From contig NZ_JAFCJK010000006.1 of assembly GCF_018131005.1 (NCBI RefSeq), positions 248,001 to 312,000 on the forward strand: 64,000 bases of DNA. The letters run 5' to 3'. This document shows positions 33,242 through 42,835 of the stretch, piece by piece. The notes beneath the pieces are model-generated. The model was not told the origin of the DNA. It did no database searches and worked only from the letters and a program-made list of their open reading frames with translations. Position 1 is the stretch's first letter; each line of letters starts with the position of its first letter. The position numbers were made by a program, and so were the translations under genes. Source of the stretch: Bradyrhizobium lablabi (GTDB lineage Bacteria > Pseudomonadota > Alphaproteobacteria > Rhizobiales > Xanthobacteraceae).

Positions 33242-34191
33242 GCGTGCTGCCGTATCTAGATGTGGGTCTTGCGCTCTTGGTCGTCGCCGTCGCGGCGTGG
33301 ACCGTTGCTGCACGGGCCTTGTTTGCCTCGGTGGTCAGTTACGTCGCCTATGGGTTGCTGCTCGCCTTCGTCTGGATCCGTCTTTATGCCCCGGACGTTG
33401 CCTTGACCGAAGCGGCGGTCGGTGGCGGGGTCACCGGGGTCTTGCTGATTACTGCGGGCAAGAGGCTTGGTGCGCTGCACGACATCGGGCCAGACGTACG
33501 ACCCGGAGTTGGGCTCAAATTGCTCACAGGCGTGCTCGCCGCGCTCGTCGCTGGCGCTCTGGCCAGCGTCATCCTGCTGCTGCCCGATCCGCCGCCGTCA
33601 TTGGCGCCGGAAGCATCTGCCGCCATCGACAGCGCCGGCGCGGGACTTGGCAACCCGATCACGGCGGTGCTGATGTCTTATCGCTCGTTCGATACGATGC
33701 TCGAAAAGATCGTGCTGGTTCTGGCGGTGGCCGGTGTCTGGTCTATGACCGCCGATGAGGCATGGGGCAGGGCGCCATCGCCGTTTCGCCGATCCAGACC
33801 TTATGCTCCGACGATCTTTCTCGCCCAGATGTTGGCGCCGATCGGTACGCTCATCGGGATTCACGTTTTCTGGACCGGTGCAAATGCGCCAGGCGGGGCG
33901 TTTCAGGGTGGCGCGCTGCTTGCGGCCATCTGGATCATCACCATGATGGCGCGGCTCGCGGAACCCCCCCGCGTTGACGCACGATGGCTCCGCATGGCCC
34001 TGGTCGCCGGACCCGCCGTGTTTCTCGTTAACGGGCTCACGGGCGAGTTTGTGGCGGGCAGCTTTTTTGCTTACCCGCCCAGCGTCGCCAAGCCGATCAT
34101 CCTGTTCATCGAAGCATTCATGGTGTTGTCCATTGCCGTCGCCTTGCCGATGCTCGTCGCGGGTCCATCGAGCGAAGGGTCCGATCAATGA
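33238..34191 (+). CDS. mrpB: Fused DUF4040 (MrpA C-terminal/MbhD-like) and MrpB subunit
   Basis: A 317-residue membrane protein. Residues about 1-85 form the MbhD-like/DUF4040 domain (SVVSYVAYGLLLAFVWIRLYAPDVALTEAAVGGG), which in standard Mrp systems is the C-terminal end of the giant MrpA. Residues about 185-310 are the MnhB domain (IFLAQMLAPIGTLIGIHVFW, NAPGGAFQGGALLAAIWI). Between them lies a hydrophobic hinge with LLLPDPPPSLAPEAS. Subunit A is therefore broken up here: its C-terminal part is joined to B and its NuoL-like part is represented, at most, by the separate proteins at 34529 and 36025. Confidence 0.88.
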   Translation: MSVLPYLDVGLALLVVAVAAWTVAARALFASVVSYVAYGLLLAFVWIRLYAPDVALTEAAVGGGVTGVLLITAGKRLGALHDIGPDVRPGVGLKLLTGVLAALVAGALASVILLLPDPPPSLAPEASAAIDSAGAGLGNPITAVLMSYRSFDTMLEKIVLVLAVAGVWSMTADEAWGRAPSPFRRSRPYAPTIFLAQMLAPIGTLIGIHVFWTGANAPGGAFQGGALLAAIWIITMMARLAEPPRVDARWLRMALVAGPAVFLVNGLTGEFVAGSFFAYPPSVAKPIILFIEAFMVLSIAVALPMLVAGPSSEGSDQ

Positions 34192-34526
34192 ATCCCTCCG
34201 TCATCGCGGGATTGACCGGCGCGACCCTGGTTGGTCTGGGCCTCTATGGCTTCATTCTCCATCCCCATCCGCTGCGCAAGTTGCTTGCCTTCAACCTGAT
34301 TGGAAGCGGAGTTTTTCTTGTTTTCGGCATCGTGGCGCGGCGCGGCGCGGCTGCCGGCTTTCGCTTCGACCCCGTACCGCAAGCCATGGTCATCACCGGA
34401 ATTGTCGTCGCCTTCGCCGCTAGCGCGGTCGCGGTTGCGCTTATCCTGCGCTTGTCCGCTGCAAACAGCGACCTCTCCTTGGACCCGGACGCACGAGCCG
34501 AGCCCAGTGACGGGGAAGGACCGTAA
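34188..34526 (+). CDS. mrpC: Mrp-type antiporter subunit C (NuoK-like)
   Basis: A 112-residue NuoK-like subunit with three TM helices: LTGATLVGLGLYGFILH, LLAFNLIGSGVFLVFGIVA and AMVITGIVVAFAASAVAVALILRL. Short charged C-terminal tail. ATGA overlap with the fused B gene. Confidence 0.9.
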   Translation: MNPSVIAGLTGATLVGLGLYGFILHPHPLRKLLAFNLIGSGVFLVFGIVARRGAAAGFRFDPVPQAMVITGIVVAFAASAVAVALILRLSAANSDLSLDPDARAEPSDGEGP

Positions 34527-34528
34527 TC

Positions 34529-36028
34529 GTGGAGTTGGGGACGAGTACGCCGGGCGGCTACCTTCTCGTTCTCGCGATCCTGCTGCCGCTCGCCGGAATT
34601 ATGCTCTCATTCACACTAGGAGGCCGCAATGCCGAGCGCGTCGCCCTCGGGTCGACGCCATTCGGAATTGTGTTGGCCTGCGCTATCGCATTCGAAGTTG
34701 GTCAAGCCGGCAAGCCGATCGTTTATACGATCGGAGGATTGCCGCCGCCGCTCGGCATTGCGTTACGCGCTGACGGTATTTCGGCGGTCATGCTGGTCGC
34801 GGCTGCGGTGATTCTGGCAGCTGCAGCATTCTACGCACGGTCGAAATTCGCCACACCCGACGGCGTCCGCGAAAGCCGGAGCGCACTGACCTTCTGGATC
34901 ATGCTTCAGGCCATCTGGGCCGCGCTGATCATCATTTTCGTGGGCGGCGATCTCTTCAATCTCTACGTTGCTCTGGAGTTACTCACGTTTGCAGCGGTCC
35001 CTCTGGTTTGTATCGATGGCCGGCCGGAGACACTTGTCGCGGCACTGCGTTATCTGCTCTTCGCGCTGTTCGGTTCGATTTGCTATCTGCTTGGCGTCGC
35101 CTTGTTTTACGGCGCGCATGGCACGATCGATATTTCCCTCCTGGCACAAAGGGTCCAGCCTACGCCTGTGGTGTGGATGGCGGCTGCCCTGATGACCGCC
35201 GGCCTGCTCGCAAAGACGGCCCTGTTCCCGGTGCACCTCTGGTTGCCTCCCGCGCACGCCAACGCGCCGGCGGCCGCGAGCGCAGTCCTTTCCGGACTGG
35301 TGGTCAAAGGCTCATTCTTTCTTACGCTTCGGCTGTGGTTTTTTGTTCTTCCGGCCCTTCACACCGAAACGGCGGCGGTCATTCTTGGTGGGCTCGGTTC
35401 GGCGGCGGTGATCGTGGGGAGCGTCATGGCCTTGGGTCAGGCGCGTTTGAAATTGTTGGTCGCCTATTCGACCGTTGCTCAGATCGGTTATCTTTTTCTG
35501 GTATTTCCGCTCGCATCGGGCGGCGCGCAGACATGGAGCGCGGCCGGGTGGAGCGCCGGCCTCATGCAGGTTCTCGCCCATGCATTCGCCAAGGCCGGGA
35601 TGTTTCTTTCTGCTGGCGTGCTCGCCGAAGCGCTAGGGCATGACCGGATCGGAAACCTTCGCGGCGCGGCACGGGTGCTTCCCTTGACCTTCCTGACCAT
35701 CGCTCTCGGTGGCTTGTCGCTGATGGGTCTGCCGCCGAGCGGCGGTTTCAACGCCAAATGGCTGATGCTGCAGGCTGCCGTTGCATCCGGCCAGTGGTTC
35801 TGGACGCTTCCGATCCTCGTCGGCGGCCTGCTCGCAGCGGGCTATGTCTATCGCATTCTCGCGCCGGCCTTGTCCGACGGCCAGGTCTCGTTGAAAGTCA
35901 CGCCCATGCGCAGTCAGGAGGTGATCGCGCTTGCGCTGACAATGGCTGCCATTGTGCTCGGATTCGCGCCGCAGGCATTTCTTGATTTCCTTGAAATCGG
36001 CCGTCCGGTGACGGCCAGTTCGCCATGA
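34529..36028 (+). CDS. mrpD: Mrp-type antiporter subunit D (NuoL/M/N-like)
   Basis: A 499-residue proton-conducting membrane subunit (PF00361 type). Typical features: FVGGDLFNLYVALELLTFAA with the essential Glu in TM5, the lysine helix AKTALFPVHLWLPPAHANAP, and LKLLVAYSTVAQIGYL. About 14 TM helices. Starts with GTG two bases after the mrpC stop; overlaps the next gene by ATGA. Confidence 0.9.
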   Translation: MELGTSTPGGYLLVLAILLPLAGIMLSFTLGGRNAERVALGSTPFGIVLACAIAFEVGQAGKPIVYTIGGLPPPLGIALRADGISAVMLVAAAVILAAAAFYARSKFATPDGVRESRSALTFWIMLQAIWAALIIIFVGGDLFNLYVALELLTFAAVPLVCIDGRPETLVAALRYLLFALFGSICYLLGVALFYGAHGTIDISLLAQRVQPTPVVWMAAALMTAGLLAKTALFPVHLWLPPAHANAPAAASAVLSGLVVKGSFFLTLRLWFFVLPALHTETAAVILGGLGSAAVIVGSVMALGQARLKLLVAYSTVAQIGYLFLVFPLASGGAQTWSAAGWSAGLMQVLAHAFAKAGMFLSAGVLAEALGHDRIGNLRGAARVLPLTFLTIALGGLSLMGLPPSGGFNAKWLMLQAAVASGQWFWTLPILVGGLLAAGYVYRILAPALSDGQVSLKVTPMRSQEVIALALTMAAIVLGFAPQAFLDFLEIGRPVTASSP

Positions 36029-37647
36029 ACGATCTTCTATCCATCTTGCTTGTCGCCAGTCTGGCAGCACCGTTGGCGCTGCTCGGAGCTTGTTTCGTCA
36101 AGCGCTGGCGGCAGCGCGCCCTGGCGTTGCAGTGGCTCGCACCGATACCCAGTCTTGCCGCCGGCCTGATCGGTATGACGGGCGCGCCGCTCAGCCGCGA
36201 TCTGCCTGTCCTGGGCTTTACTCTGTATCTCGATCCGCCCGGCGCCCTATTGCTCGCGGTGGCAGCCGCGCTGTGGATCGTGGTCAGTGCCGCCCTTTGG
36301 CGCGCGCGCCGGCCGGACGGCCGGTTCGGCGTGTCCTGGCTTCTGACCATGACCGGCAACATAGGTGTCTTCATCGCGGGTGATCTTGTCTCCTTTTATC
36401 TCGTCTATGCGCTGGTGAGCATTCCCGCCTACGGCCTGTTCGCCTTTTCCAATGATTCCGAACAGAAACGTGCAGGCGCGGTCTATCTGGCCTTTGCGAT
36501 TCTCGGCGAGGCAGTTCTGCTGCTCGCCTTTGTCATGCTGCAGGCCGGCGAGCCGCATGCGAGTGCCCGCATTGTGGATGTGATGGGAGCCCTGCCTGCT
36601 TCACCGTGGAGGGATGCAGCACTTGGCCTCATCATTGCGGGATTCGGCATGAAGATCGGCATGGTTCCGTTCAATGGCTGGATGCCGTTAAATTATAAGG
36701 CCGCGCCGATCCCTGTCGCCGCGTTGTTGAGCGGCGCCGGCGTCAAGGCCGGCGTCATTGGGCTGATCCGCTTCCTTCCGCACGGTGTTACGCTCGAGGG
36801 CTGGGGAGTGGCCCTGGCAGCGATCGGATTCCTTTCCGCGTACTACGGAGTCGTCTTCGGCCTCACCCAACGAAACCCCAAGGTCATTCTGGCCTATTCG
36901 AGCATTAGCCAGATGGGAGTGATTACAGCCGCGCTTGGCACGGCGCTTCTCGCGGGACACGCCGATGCTTCGTTCAATGTTGCGTTCTATTCCGCGAACC
37001 ATCTGCTGGTCAAAGCCGCTCTTTTCTTGACGATCGGCGCATTCGCAACACGAGGCACACGGCTTTCGCCCGTGTGGTTTGCTCTTGCCGTCGCGCTTGC
37101 CCTGAGCCTGGCGGGCCTGCCCTTGACTGGCGGCGCGCTGGCCAAGCTCGCGATGAAGCCGCAATTCGACGGCGGAACCGTGGGTTTACTCGCCACCCTT
37201 TCGTCAATCGGTACGGCGCTGCTGATGACACATTTCCTTGGCTGCCTCGCGGAGCCACCGTCGGGCGCCGCTGAGGAGTGTCCGAGCGGACTCGTTCGTT
37301 CCTGGCCCGCCGTTGCGCTCGCAGCTCTTCTCGTGCCATGGGCTTTCTATGAGGGCGTCGGCGGTGATGCGTCGAAAGCGCTGCATTTCGGCGAGATTCT
37401 GGATGGCCTCTGGCCGGTGGTGATCGGCGTTGTTCTTGCCCTGGCGTTGAGGCGGATGGCGTGGTCGCCGCCCGACGTGCCCGTCGGCGACAGCATCGTA
37501 TTTGCGGAGCGCGCGTATCTCCGTCTCTTGAACGTTGGCCCGGTTTTCGAAGGGCTCGATGCCCGTCTCCGACAATGGCCGGCAGCGGGTCTGTCCCTGC
37601 TCTTGATTATCTTATCGTTACTGACGGCGGGCGTCTCAGGACGCTAA
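36025..37647 (+). CDS. Second NuoL/M/N-like antiporter subunit (MrpD/MrpA-core-like)
   Basis: A 540-residue proton-conducting membrane protein, divergent from the preceding MrpD. FIAGDLVSFYLVYALVSIPAYG stands at the place of the conserved Glu helix but has no Glu there. KIGMVPFNGWMPLNYKAAPIP is the lysine/TM7 helix and PKVILAYSSISQMGVI the TM8 segment. It probably plays the role of the MrpA core or of a second D. It ends 12 bases inside the convergent RND pump gene. Confidence 0.88.
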   Translation: MNDLLSILLVASLAAPLALLGACFVKRWRQRALALQWLAPIPSLAAGLIGMTGAPLSRDLPVLGFTLYLDPPGALLLAVAAALWIVVSAALWRARRPDGRFGVSWLLTMTGNIGVFIAGDLVSFYLVYALVSIPAYGLFAFSNDSEQKRAGAVYLAFAILGEAVLLLAFVMLQAGEPHASARIVDVMGALPASPWRDAALGLIIAGFGMKIGMVPFNGWMPLNYKAAPIPVAALLSGAGVKAGVIGLIRFLPHGVTLEGWGVALAAIGFLSAYYGVVFGLTQRNPKVILAYSSISQMGVITAALGTALLAGHADASFNVAFYSANHLLVKAALFLTIGAFATRGTRLSPVWFALAVALALSLAGLPLTGGALAKLAMKPQFDGGTVGLLATLSSIGTALLMTHFLGCLAEPPSGAAEECPSGLVRSWPAVALAALLVPWAFYEGVGGDASKALHFGEILDGLWPVVIGVVLALALRRMAWSPPDVPVGDSIVFAERAYLRLLNVGPVFEGLDARLRQWPAAGLSLLLIILSLLTAGVSGR

Positions 37648-40600
37648 CTGCTTTACGGGCTCCTCGACGCGGAAGAATATCACATAGAGCGCCGGCAAGA
37701 CGATCAGCGTGAGCAGGGTCGCGACGAACAGGCCGCCCATGATGGCGAATGCCATCGGCCCCCAGAACACTGTCGGCGCAATCGGAATGAAGCCCAGAAC
37801 AGTCGAGATCGCCGTAAGCATGATCGGCCGAAATCGCGAAACCGCGCCCTCCACGACCGCATTCCAGAGATCACGTCCTTGCGCGCGCTCGGCTTCGATC
37901 TGCTCGATGAGAATGACCGCATTGCGCGCGATCATGCCCATCAGCGCCAGGATTCCGAGAATTGCGACGAAGCCGAGAGGTTGGCGAGAAATCAGCAACG
38001 CCATGACGACGCCGATCAATCCCATCGGCACGAGGCATAGCACCATGGCGAGGCGGCTGAAGCTGTGCAGCTGCGCCATCAGAAACAGCAGCATCAGGAA
38101 CAGCATCGCGGGGACCATGGCATACACCGAGGCCTGCGAGTTGGCGCTTTCCTCAACTGTGCCGCCCACAGCGATGCGATAGCCTCCCGGCAAGCTCGCC
38201 TGCAGCCTTGCCACCTCCGGAGCCAGAGCAGCGACCGCCGCCTCCGGGGTCGAGCCGGAAACGACATCGGCCTGGACCGTGAGGGTTGGTACCCGGTCGC
38301 GTCGCCAAACCAGCGGATATTCCTGATCGTATTCAAAGCGCGCAATCTGGCTCAATGGGACGGTGCGACCGCTCGGTAACGGCACCTGCAGGGATTGCAA
38401 GGTATCGAGCGAGACTCTTTGTTCGTCCTGGGCGCGCACGATGATGTCTACGAGATAGATGTCGTCACGCAATTGGGTGATCGAGGCTCCGGTCATGACG
38501 GCGTTCAGGTTGGCCGATAGCATGGTCGAATTTAGTCCGAGAAGCCGCGCCTGATCCTGGTCGATCACGACCCGCACTTTCCGCGCCGGTTCCATCCAGT
38601 CGAAATTCACGCGCCGCAGTGCGGGGTCGGCGCCTAGAATCTTGCCGAGTTGCAGGGCAGTCGTCCGTACCTGGGTCAGGTCCGGACCACTGACGCGATA
38701 TTGCACCGGCCATCCCACCGGCGGCCCAAGCTCGAGGGGCGAAATACGGGAGACTACGTTGGGCAATTCCTCCGCCAATTGTTTTTCAAGCGTGGCGTGC
38801 AGCCGTTCGCGCGCTGCGACGTCCTTGGCGATGACCACGGCCTGCGCGAAGAAGTCGTTGGCGAGCTGCACGTTCAGTGGAAGGTAGAAGCGGATCGCGC
38901 CGCGCCCGACATAGGTGCTCCAGCTCGCGACGTCGGGATTGTCCTTCAGCATGGCGTCGAGCTTTGCCGCGACACGGTCGCTGGCAAAGATCGACGAATT
39001 TTGGGGCGAGGTCAGATCAACCACCAGCTCCGGCCGGTCGGAGGCGGGAAAGAACTGCCGTGGCACCAGCGGCAGGGCCAAAAGCGATATGACGAAACAT
39101 GCAAGAGTAATCGCGACGGTCATCCAGCGGCGCCGCATGGCCGTCAGCAGCAGCGAGCGGAACGTGGTCATGATGCGGCTCGGCTTCTCATTCATCCTCT
39201 GCTCCGGCGCCTTGAGCAGCCAGACCCCGAGAAGGGGCGCGAACAGCACCGCAACGAACCAGGAAACGATCAGGGCAATCGAGACCACGGCGAAGATCGA
39301 GAACGTATATTCACCGGCGGAAGACCGGGCAAAGCCGATAGGCACGAAGCCCGCTGCCGTCACGAACGAGCCCGTGAGCATCGGAAATGCCAGCGTGTCA
39401 TAGGCGTAGGTCGCCGCTTTCTCCTTGCTGTCCCCGGCGGCCATGCGTGAGGTCATTACGTCGACAGTCGTCATTGCGTCGTCGACCAGCAGCCCAAGGG
39501 CGATGATGAGCGCGCCGAGCGAAATGCGCTGCAGATCGATGCCGATAAATTCCATGATCGGAAAGATGATCGCCACAGTCAGTGGGATGGACAGAGCAAC
39601 GACTGCTCCGGGCCGGAAGCCGAGACTGACGATGCTGCAGGCCATGATGATCGCAATCGCCTGCCAGAGCGATTCCATGAACTCGCCAATGGCGTTTTTC
39701 ACCACTACCGGCTGGTTAGACACCAAACTCACGTCGATGCCGATGGGCACATCGGCCATTGCAGAGTCAATCGCCCTTCGTGCGTTCTCACCCAATGTCA
39801 GGATGTCGCCGCCATCGCGCATGGCGATGGCAAGGCCGATCGCGGGTTTGCCGTTGACGCGGAACATCGGCTGCGGCGGATCAGACAGCGAGCGGCGAAC
39901 TTCGGCGATGTCCCGCAAGCGGATCAGGCGTCCGTTCGAGACGAAATTGACATCAAGCAGGTCGTTCTCGGATTTGAATGCACCGGTGACGCGGATCGAC
40001 AATCGCTCGTCGCCGGTCTGAAGCGATCCTGCCGGGATCACGGCGTTCTGCGCCTGAAGTGCCGCGATCAACGCGCCGCGGTCGACCCCGAGACCCGCAA
40101 GTTGGCGGGTCGAGAATTCAACATAGATCTGCTCGTCCTGAGCGCCCAGAATTTCGATCTTGGAAACATCCGGGACTTGCAGAAGTTTCGAACGTATGTC
40201 CTCGACATAATCGCGCAGTTCGCGATGGCCAAAGCCGTCGGCGGTGAACCCGTAAATCAGGCCGAAGGTATCGCCGAAATCGTCGTTGAACCCGGGGCCG
40301 ATCACGCCTTGGGGCAAGGTCCGGCGGATATCGCCGATGTTCTTGCGCACCTGATACCAGATGTCCGGCACCTGCCGCGCGGAGGTCGAGCCCTTCAGGT
40401 TCACGAAAATCGTGGTCTGGCCCGGCGTGGTATAGGAGCGCAGGAAGTCCAGGCCCTTCGTTTCCTGCAACTTGCGCTCAAGACGTTCGGTGACCTGCGT
40501 CAGGGTCTCGTCGAGCGTCGCTCCGGGCCAGGCCGCCTGCACGACCATGGCGCGGAAGGTAAAGGCCGGGTCCTCGCTGCGTCCGAGACGATAATAGGAC

Positions 40601-40689
40601 GACAAGCCGGCGATCACGATGGAGATCATCGCAAAAACGATAAAGGATCGATGCTTCAGCGCCCAGTCGGAGAGATTGGGGCCAGTCAT
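37636..40689 (-). CDS. RND-family efflux transporter, inner-membrane pump subunit
   Basis: A 1017-residue proton-driven exporter of the AcrB/HAE-1-like RND family. N-terminal TM1 (FIVFAMISIVIAGLSSYYRL), the porter-domain block VQAAWPGATLDETLTQVTERLE, the TM4 proton-relay helix LIIALGLLVDDAMTTVDVM with its paired Asp, and the C-terminal LMGMIARNAVILIEQIEAERA are all visible. The start at 40689 has GGGAGTGAGG upstream and overlaps the adaptor stop (ATGA). The SEDPAF block after TM1 resembles the VexF/MexK-like subgroup of small-molecule pumps rather than heavy-metal pumps. No outer-membrane channel gene is adjacent. The 3' end overlaps the Mrp operon tail by 12 bases. Confidence 0.92.
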   Translation of the reverse strand: MTGPNLSDWALKHRSFIVFAMISIVIAGLSSYYRLGRSEDPAFTFRAMVVQAAWPGATLDETLTQVTERLERKLQETKGLDFLRSYTTPGQTTIFVNLKGSTSARQVPDIWYQVRKNIGDIRRTLPQGVIGPGFNDDFGDTFGLIYGFTADGFGHRELRDYVEDIRSKLLQVPDVSKIEILGAQDEQIYVEFSTRQLAGLGVDRGALIAALQAQNAVIPAGSLQTGDERLSIRVTGAFKSENDLLDVNFVSNGRLIRLRDIAEVRRSLSDPPQPMFRVNGKPAIGLAIAMRDGGDILTLGENARRAIDSAMADVPIGIDVSLVSNQPVVVKNAIGEFMESLWQAIAIIMACSIVSLGFRPGAVVALSIPLTVAIIFPIMEFIGIDLQRISLGALIIALGLLVDDAMTTVDVMTSRMAAGDSKEKAATYAYDTLAFPMLTGSFVTAAGFVPIGFARSSAGEYTFSIFAVVSIALIVSWFVAVLFAPLLGVWLLKAPEQRMNEKPSRIMTTFRSLLLTAMRRRWMTVAITLACFVISLLALPLVPRQFFPASDRPELVVDLTSPQNSSIFASDRVAAKLDAMLKDNPDVASWSTYVGRGAIRFYLPLNVQLANDFFAQAVVIAKDVAARERLHATLEKQLAEELPNVVSRISPLELGPPVGWPVQYRVSGPDLTQVRTTALQLGKILGADPALRRVNFDWMEPARKVRVVIDQDQARLLGLNSTMLSANLNAVMTGASITQLRDDIYLVDIIVRAQDEQRVSLDTLQSLQVPLPSGRTVPLSQIARFEYDQEYPLVWRRDRVPTLTVQADVVSGSTPEAAVAALAPEVARLQASLPGGYRIAVGGTVEESANSQASVYAMVPAMLFLMLLFLMAQLHSFSRLAMVLCLVPMGLIGVVMALLISRQPLGFVAILGILALMGMIARNAVILIEQIEAERAQGRDLWNAVVEGAVSRFRPIMLTAISTVLGFIPIAPTVFWGPMAFAIMGGLFVATLLTLIVLPALYVIFFRVEEPVKQLAS

Positions 40690-41795
40690 GACCTCACTCC
40701 CAGCGGCCTGACCTTTTGGCCGGGGTGCAGGGCCTGAACTCCCGCGGTAACGACCATCTCGCCGCCGGTGAGGCCTCCGGACAGCACTACTGTTCCGGGA
40801 TCGAAGCGCAGGACATCGACCGGCTTGAGGTTGACGGTCAGGCTGTTCGGATCGACCACCCAAACTGCCGGGCTCTTGTCCGCGGCCGTCAAGGCGCTCG
40901 CAGGAAGGGAGATCCCGCTGCTATGACTAACCTCCATGCGGCCTGATACGGTCGCACCGAGCCGCATCGCCGGGGGCGGATCATTCACCGCCACACGGAC
41001 CTTGAATGTGCGCGTGATGGGATCGGCCTGCGGATCGACCTGCCGTACGCGGCCCTTTGCCGTGACGTTCGGATCGTCGGTCAGAGAGATGATCACTTCG
41101 GCATCTCCCGGCGCAGTCCGCAACACCTGAGCCGAAACGTCGAAGACGGCATCCCAGCCGGAATTGCGCGCGACCATGAACACCATTTGTCCGGCTTGCA
41201 CCACCTCGCCGGATTCTGCCGCGCGGCGGGTAATGGTGCCGGCCAAACCAGCTCTCAGTTGGGTATAGCCGACCCGGTCCTCCGCGATTTCGCTCTGGGC
41301 CTTGGCATCGTCTACCGTCGCCTGAGCGGTCCGCAACGCCTGCTGGGCCTGATCGAAATTGGCGCGGGTTGTCCAGCCTTGTCGCAGCAGCGTTTCCTGC
41401 CGCTCGAAGTGATTTGACTCTTGCTCCAGCCGAGCATTGGCCGCGGAAAGCGCCGCCCGCGCGGAGCGAAGCGAGTTCAATTCGTTTTGGGGATCGAGCT
41501 TGGCCACCAGTTGGTCCGGCTTGACCTGATCACCGGTATCCACGAGCCGCTCGATGATGCGTCCGCCGATACGGAAGGCGAGGGCGACTTCCTTTTCGGC
41601 TTGTATCTGTCCGGTTAGAACGACCGTCTCGCCCAGACCACTCTTTTGAACGGTCACCGTGCGGACAGGACGCGGCGGCGGTGTTTCCTGGGCCACTTCC
41701 CGCTTGCACCCGGAGAGCAGAAGAACAAGCGCCGGCGCAACCGTCAATGTGAAGCGGAGCAAACGTCGGGAGGGATGGCAACCGGGCTCGCCCAT
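40686..41795 (-). CDS. RND efflux periplasmic adaptor lipoprotein
   Basis: A 369-residue membrane fusion protein. It has a lipoprotein signal: hydrophobic stretch ending LLLSGC near residue 30, so Cys would be lipid-modified. Then come the lipoyl half (AFRIGGRIIERLVDTGDQV), the alpha-hairpin (LRSARAALSAANARLEQE), second lipoyl half (ITRRAAESGEVVQAGQMVF), beta-barrel and membrane-proximal domain. The start is ATG at 41795 because GGAGGA lies 9 bases upstream, inside the end of the patatin gene; a GTG at 41804 would leave no spacing. It bridges the RND pump to an outer-membrane channel encoded elsewhere. Confidence 0.92.
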   Translation of the reverse strand: MGEPGCHPSRRLLRFTLTVAPALVLLLSGCKREVAQETPPPRPVRTVTVQKSGLGETVVLTGQIQAEKEVALAFRIGGRIIERLVDTGDQVKPDQLVAKLDPQNELNSLRSARAALSAANARLEQESNHFERQETLLRQGWTTRANFDQAQQALRTAQATVDDAKAQSEIAEDRVGYTQLRAGLAGTITRRAAESGEVVQAGQMVFMVARNSGWDAVFDVSAQVLRTAPGDAEVIISLTDDPNVTAKGRVRQVDPQADPITRTFKVRVAVNDPPPAMRLGATVSGRMEVSHSSGISLPASALTAADKSPAVWVVDPNSLTVNLKPVDVLRFDPGTVVLSGGLTGGEMVVTAGVQALHPGQKVRPLGVRS

Positions 41796-41797
41796 GA

Positions 41798-42835
41798 TCA
41801 ACACTCCTCCACCAGAACGTCGATATCTGCCGTGGAGCGTCTCCCGATGTCCTCAGCATGGGACTTGAGAAATTCCTCCGTCGTTCTCCGGCCTTCATCT
41901 TTGAGCAACTGCAGGAAAGCCGCCTCCGCGTTGAGCTTGGAGGAGGAGCCAAACTCCGCCAGTTTATCCGTAAGGATGCGATGTGTGCGCATCTTTGCCC
42001 AACGGCTTCCCTCGCCACTCCCGGGATCGGCAGCCTGGCGCAGCAATGCAATCATGCGCAACTCCTTCATCAGGGGCGCGTTGAAAGAAATCTCATTGAG
42101 GCGGTTCAGAATTTCCGCGGCCGTGCGGGGCGTTTCGCGGCGTTCGCGCGGATTGATCTGTACAAGAATGACGTCAGTGGCGTTGCTTTCGCGGACCAAG
42201 GGAGAGATGGTCGGATTGCCGACGTAACCGCCGTCCCAATATGGCTCGCCATCGATCTCGATGGCCTGAAACATGGTTGGCAGGCAGGCAGACGCGAGCA
42301 GCACCTCCGGTGTAATCTCCGGATTGCGGAAGATCTTGCCGCGTCCGGTATGGACATTGGTTGCGGTGATAAACAGCCTGATCGGCGCTTCCTTCAGACG
42401 GTCGAAATCAATGCTGTCCTCTAGAATTGACCGGATTGGATTGTGGTCGAATGGATTGAGATTGTAGGGTGAAACGAGCCGGCTCATGAGGTCCATCATC
42501 AGATAGCCGGGGGAAGTATCGAGCGACCAGCGGTTCATCATGCGGTCGAACGGTGACCGTTGGATGGGACTAAATCGCGCAGACGCGGCGACCCGGTCCC
42601 AATAGGCGTCCAGTGCCTTGCGCGCGCCTCGCGCGCCGTCTTGAATGAAACCGCTGACCAGAATGGCGGCGTTCATGGCGCCCGCCGACGTGCCGGAAAT
42701 GGCGTCGATCTTGAGCCAGGGTTCTTCGAGCAAACGGTCGAGCACACCCCAAGTGAATGCACCATGGGAGCCGCCGCCTTGCAGGGCGAGATCGATCAGA
42801 ACCGTTTCTCGCACTTCCTCTGATTGCACTGTCAT
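41798..42835 (-). CDS. Patatin-like phospholipase
   Basis: A 345-residue cytoplasmic acyl hydrolase with the patatin catalytic dyad. The oxyanion stretch is LQGGGSHGAFTWGVL, the nucleophile Ser lies in SGTSAGAMNAAI and the Asp in WDGGYVGNP. AGGGG precedes the ATG at 42835; an upstream ATG at 42892 is less likely. It heads the operon with adaptor and RND pump, its last codons serving as ribosome site for the adaptor. A link between lipid hydrolysis and export, such as removal of damaged acyl chains, is possible but unproven. Confidence 0.9.
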   Translation of the reverse strand: MTVQSEEVRETVLIDLALQGGGSHGAFTWGVLDRLLEEPWLKIDAISGTSAGAMNAAILVSGFIQDGARGARKALDAYWDRVAASARFSPIQRSPFDRMMNRWSLDTSPGYLMMDLMSRLVSPYNLNPFDHNPIRSILEDSIDFDRLKEAPIRLFITATNVHTGRGKIFRNPEITPEVLLASACLPTMFQAIEIDGEPYWDGGYVGNPTISPLVRESNATDVILVQINPRERRETPRTAAEILNRLNEISFNAPLMKELRMIALLRQAADPGSGEGSRWAKMRTHRILTDKLAEFGSSSKLNAEAAFLQLLKDEGRRTTEEFLKSHAEDIGRRSTADIDVLVEEC

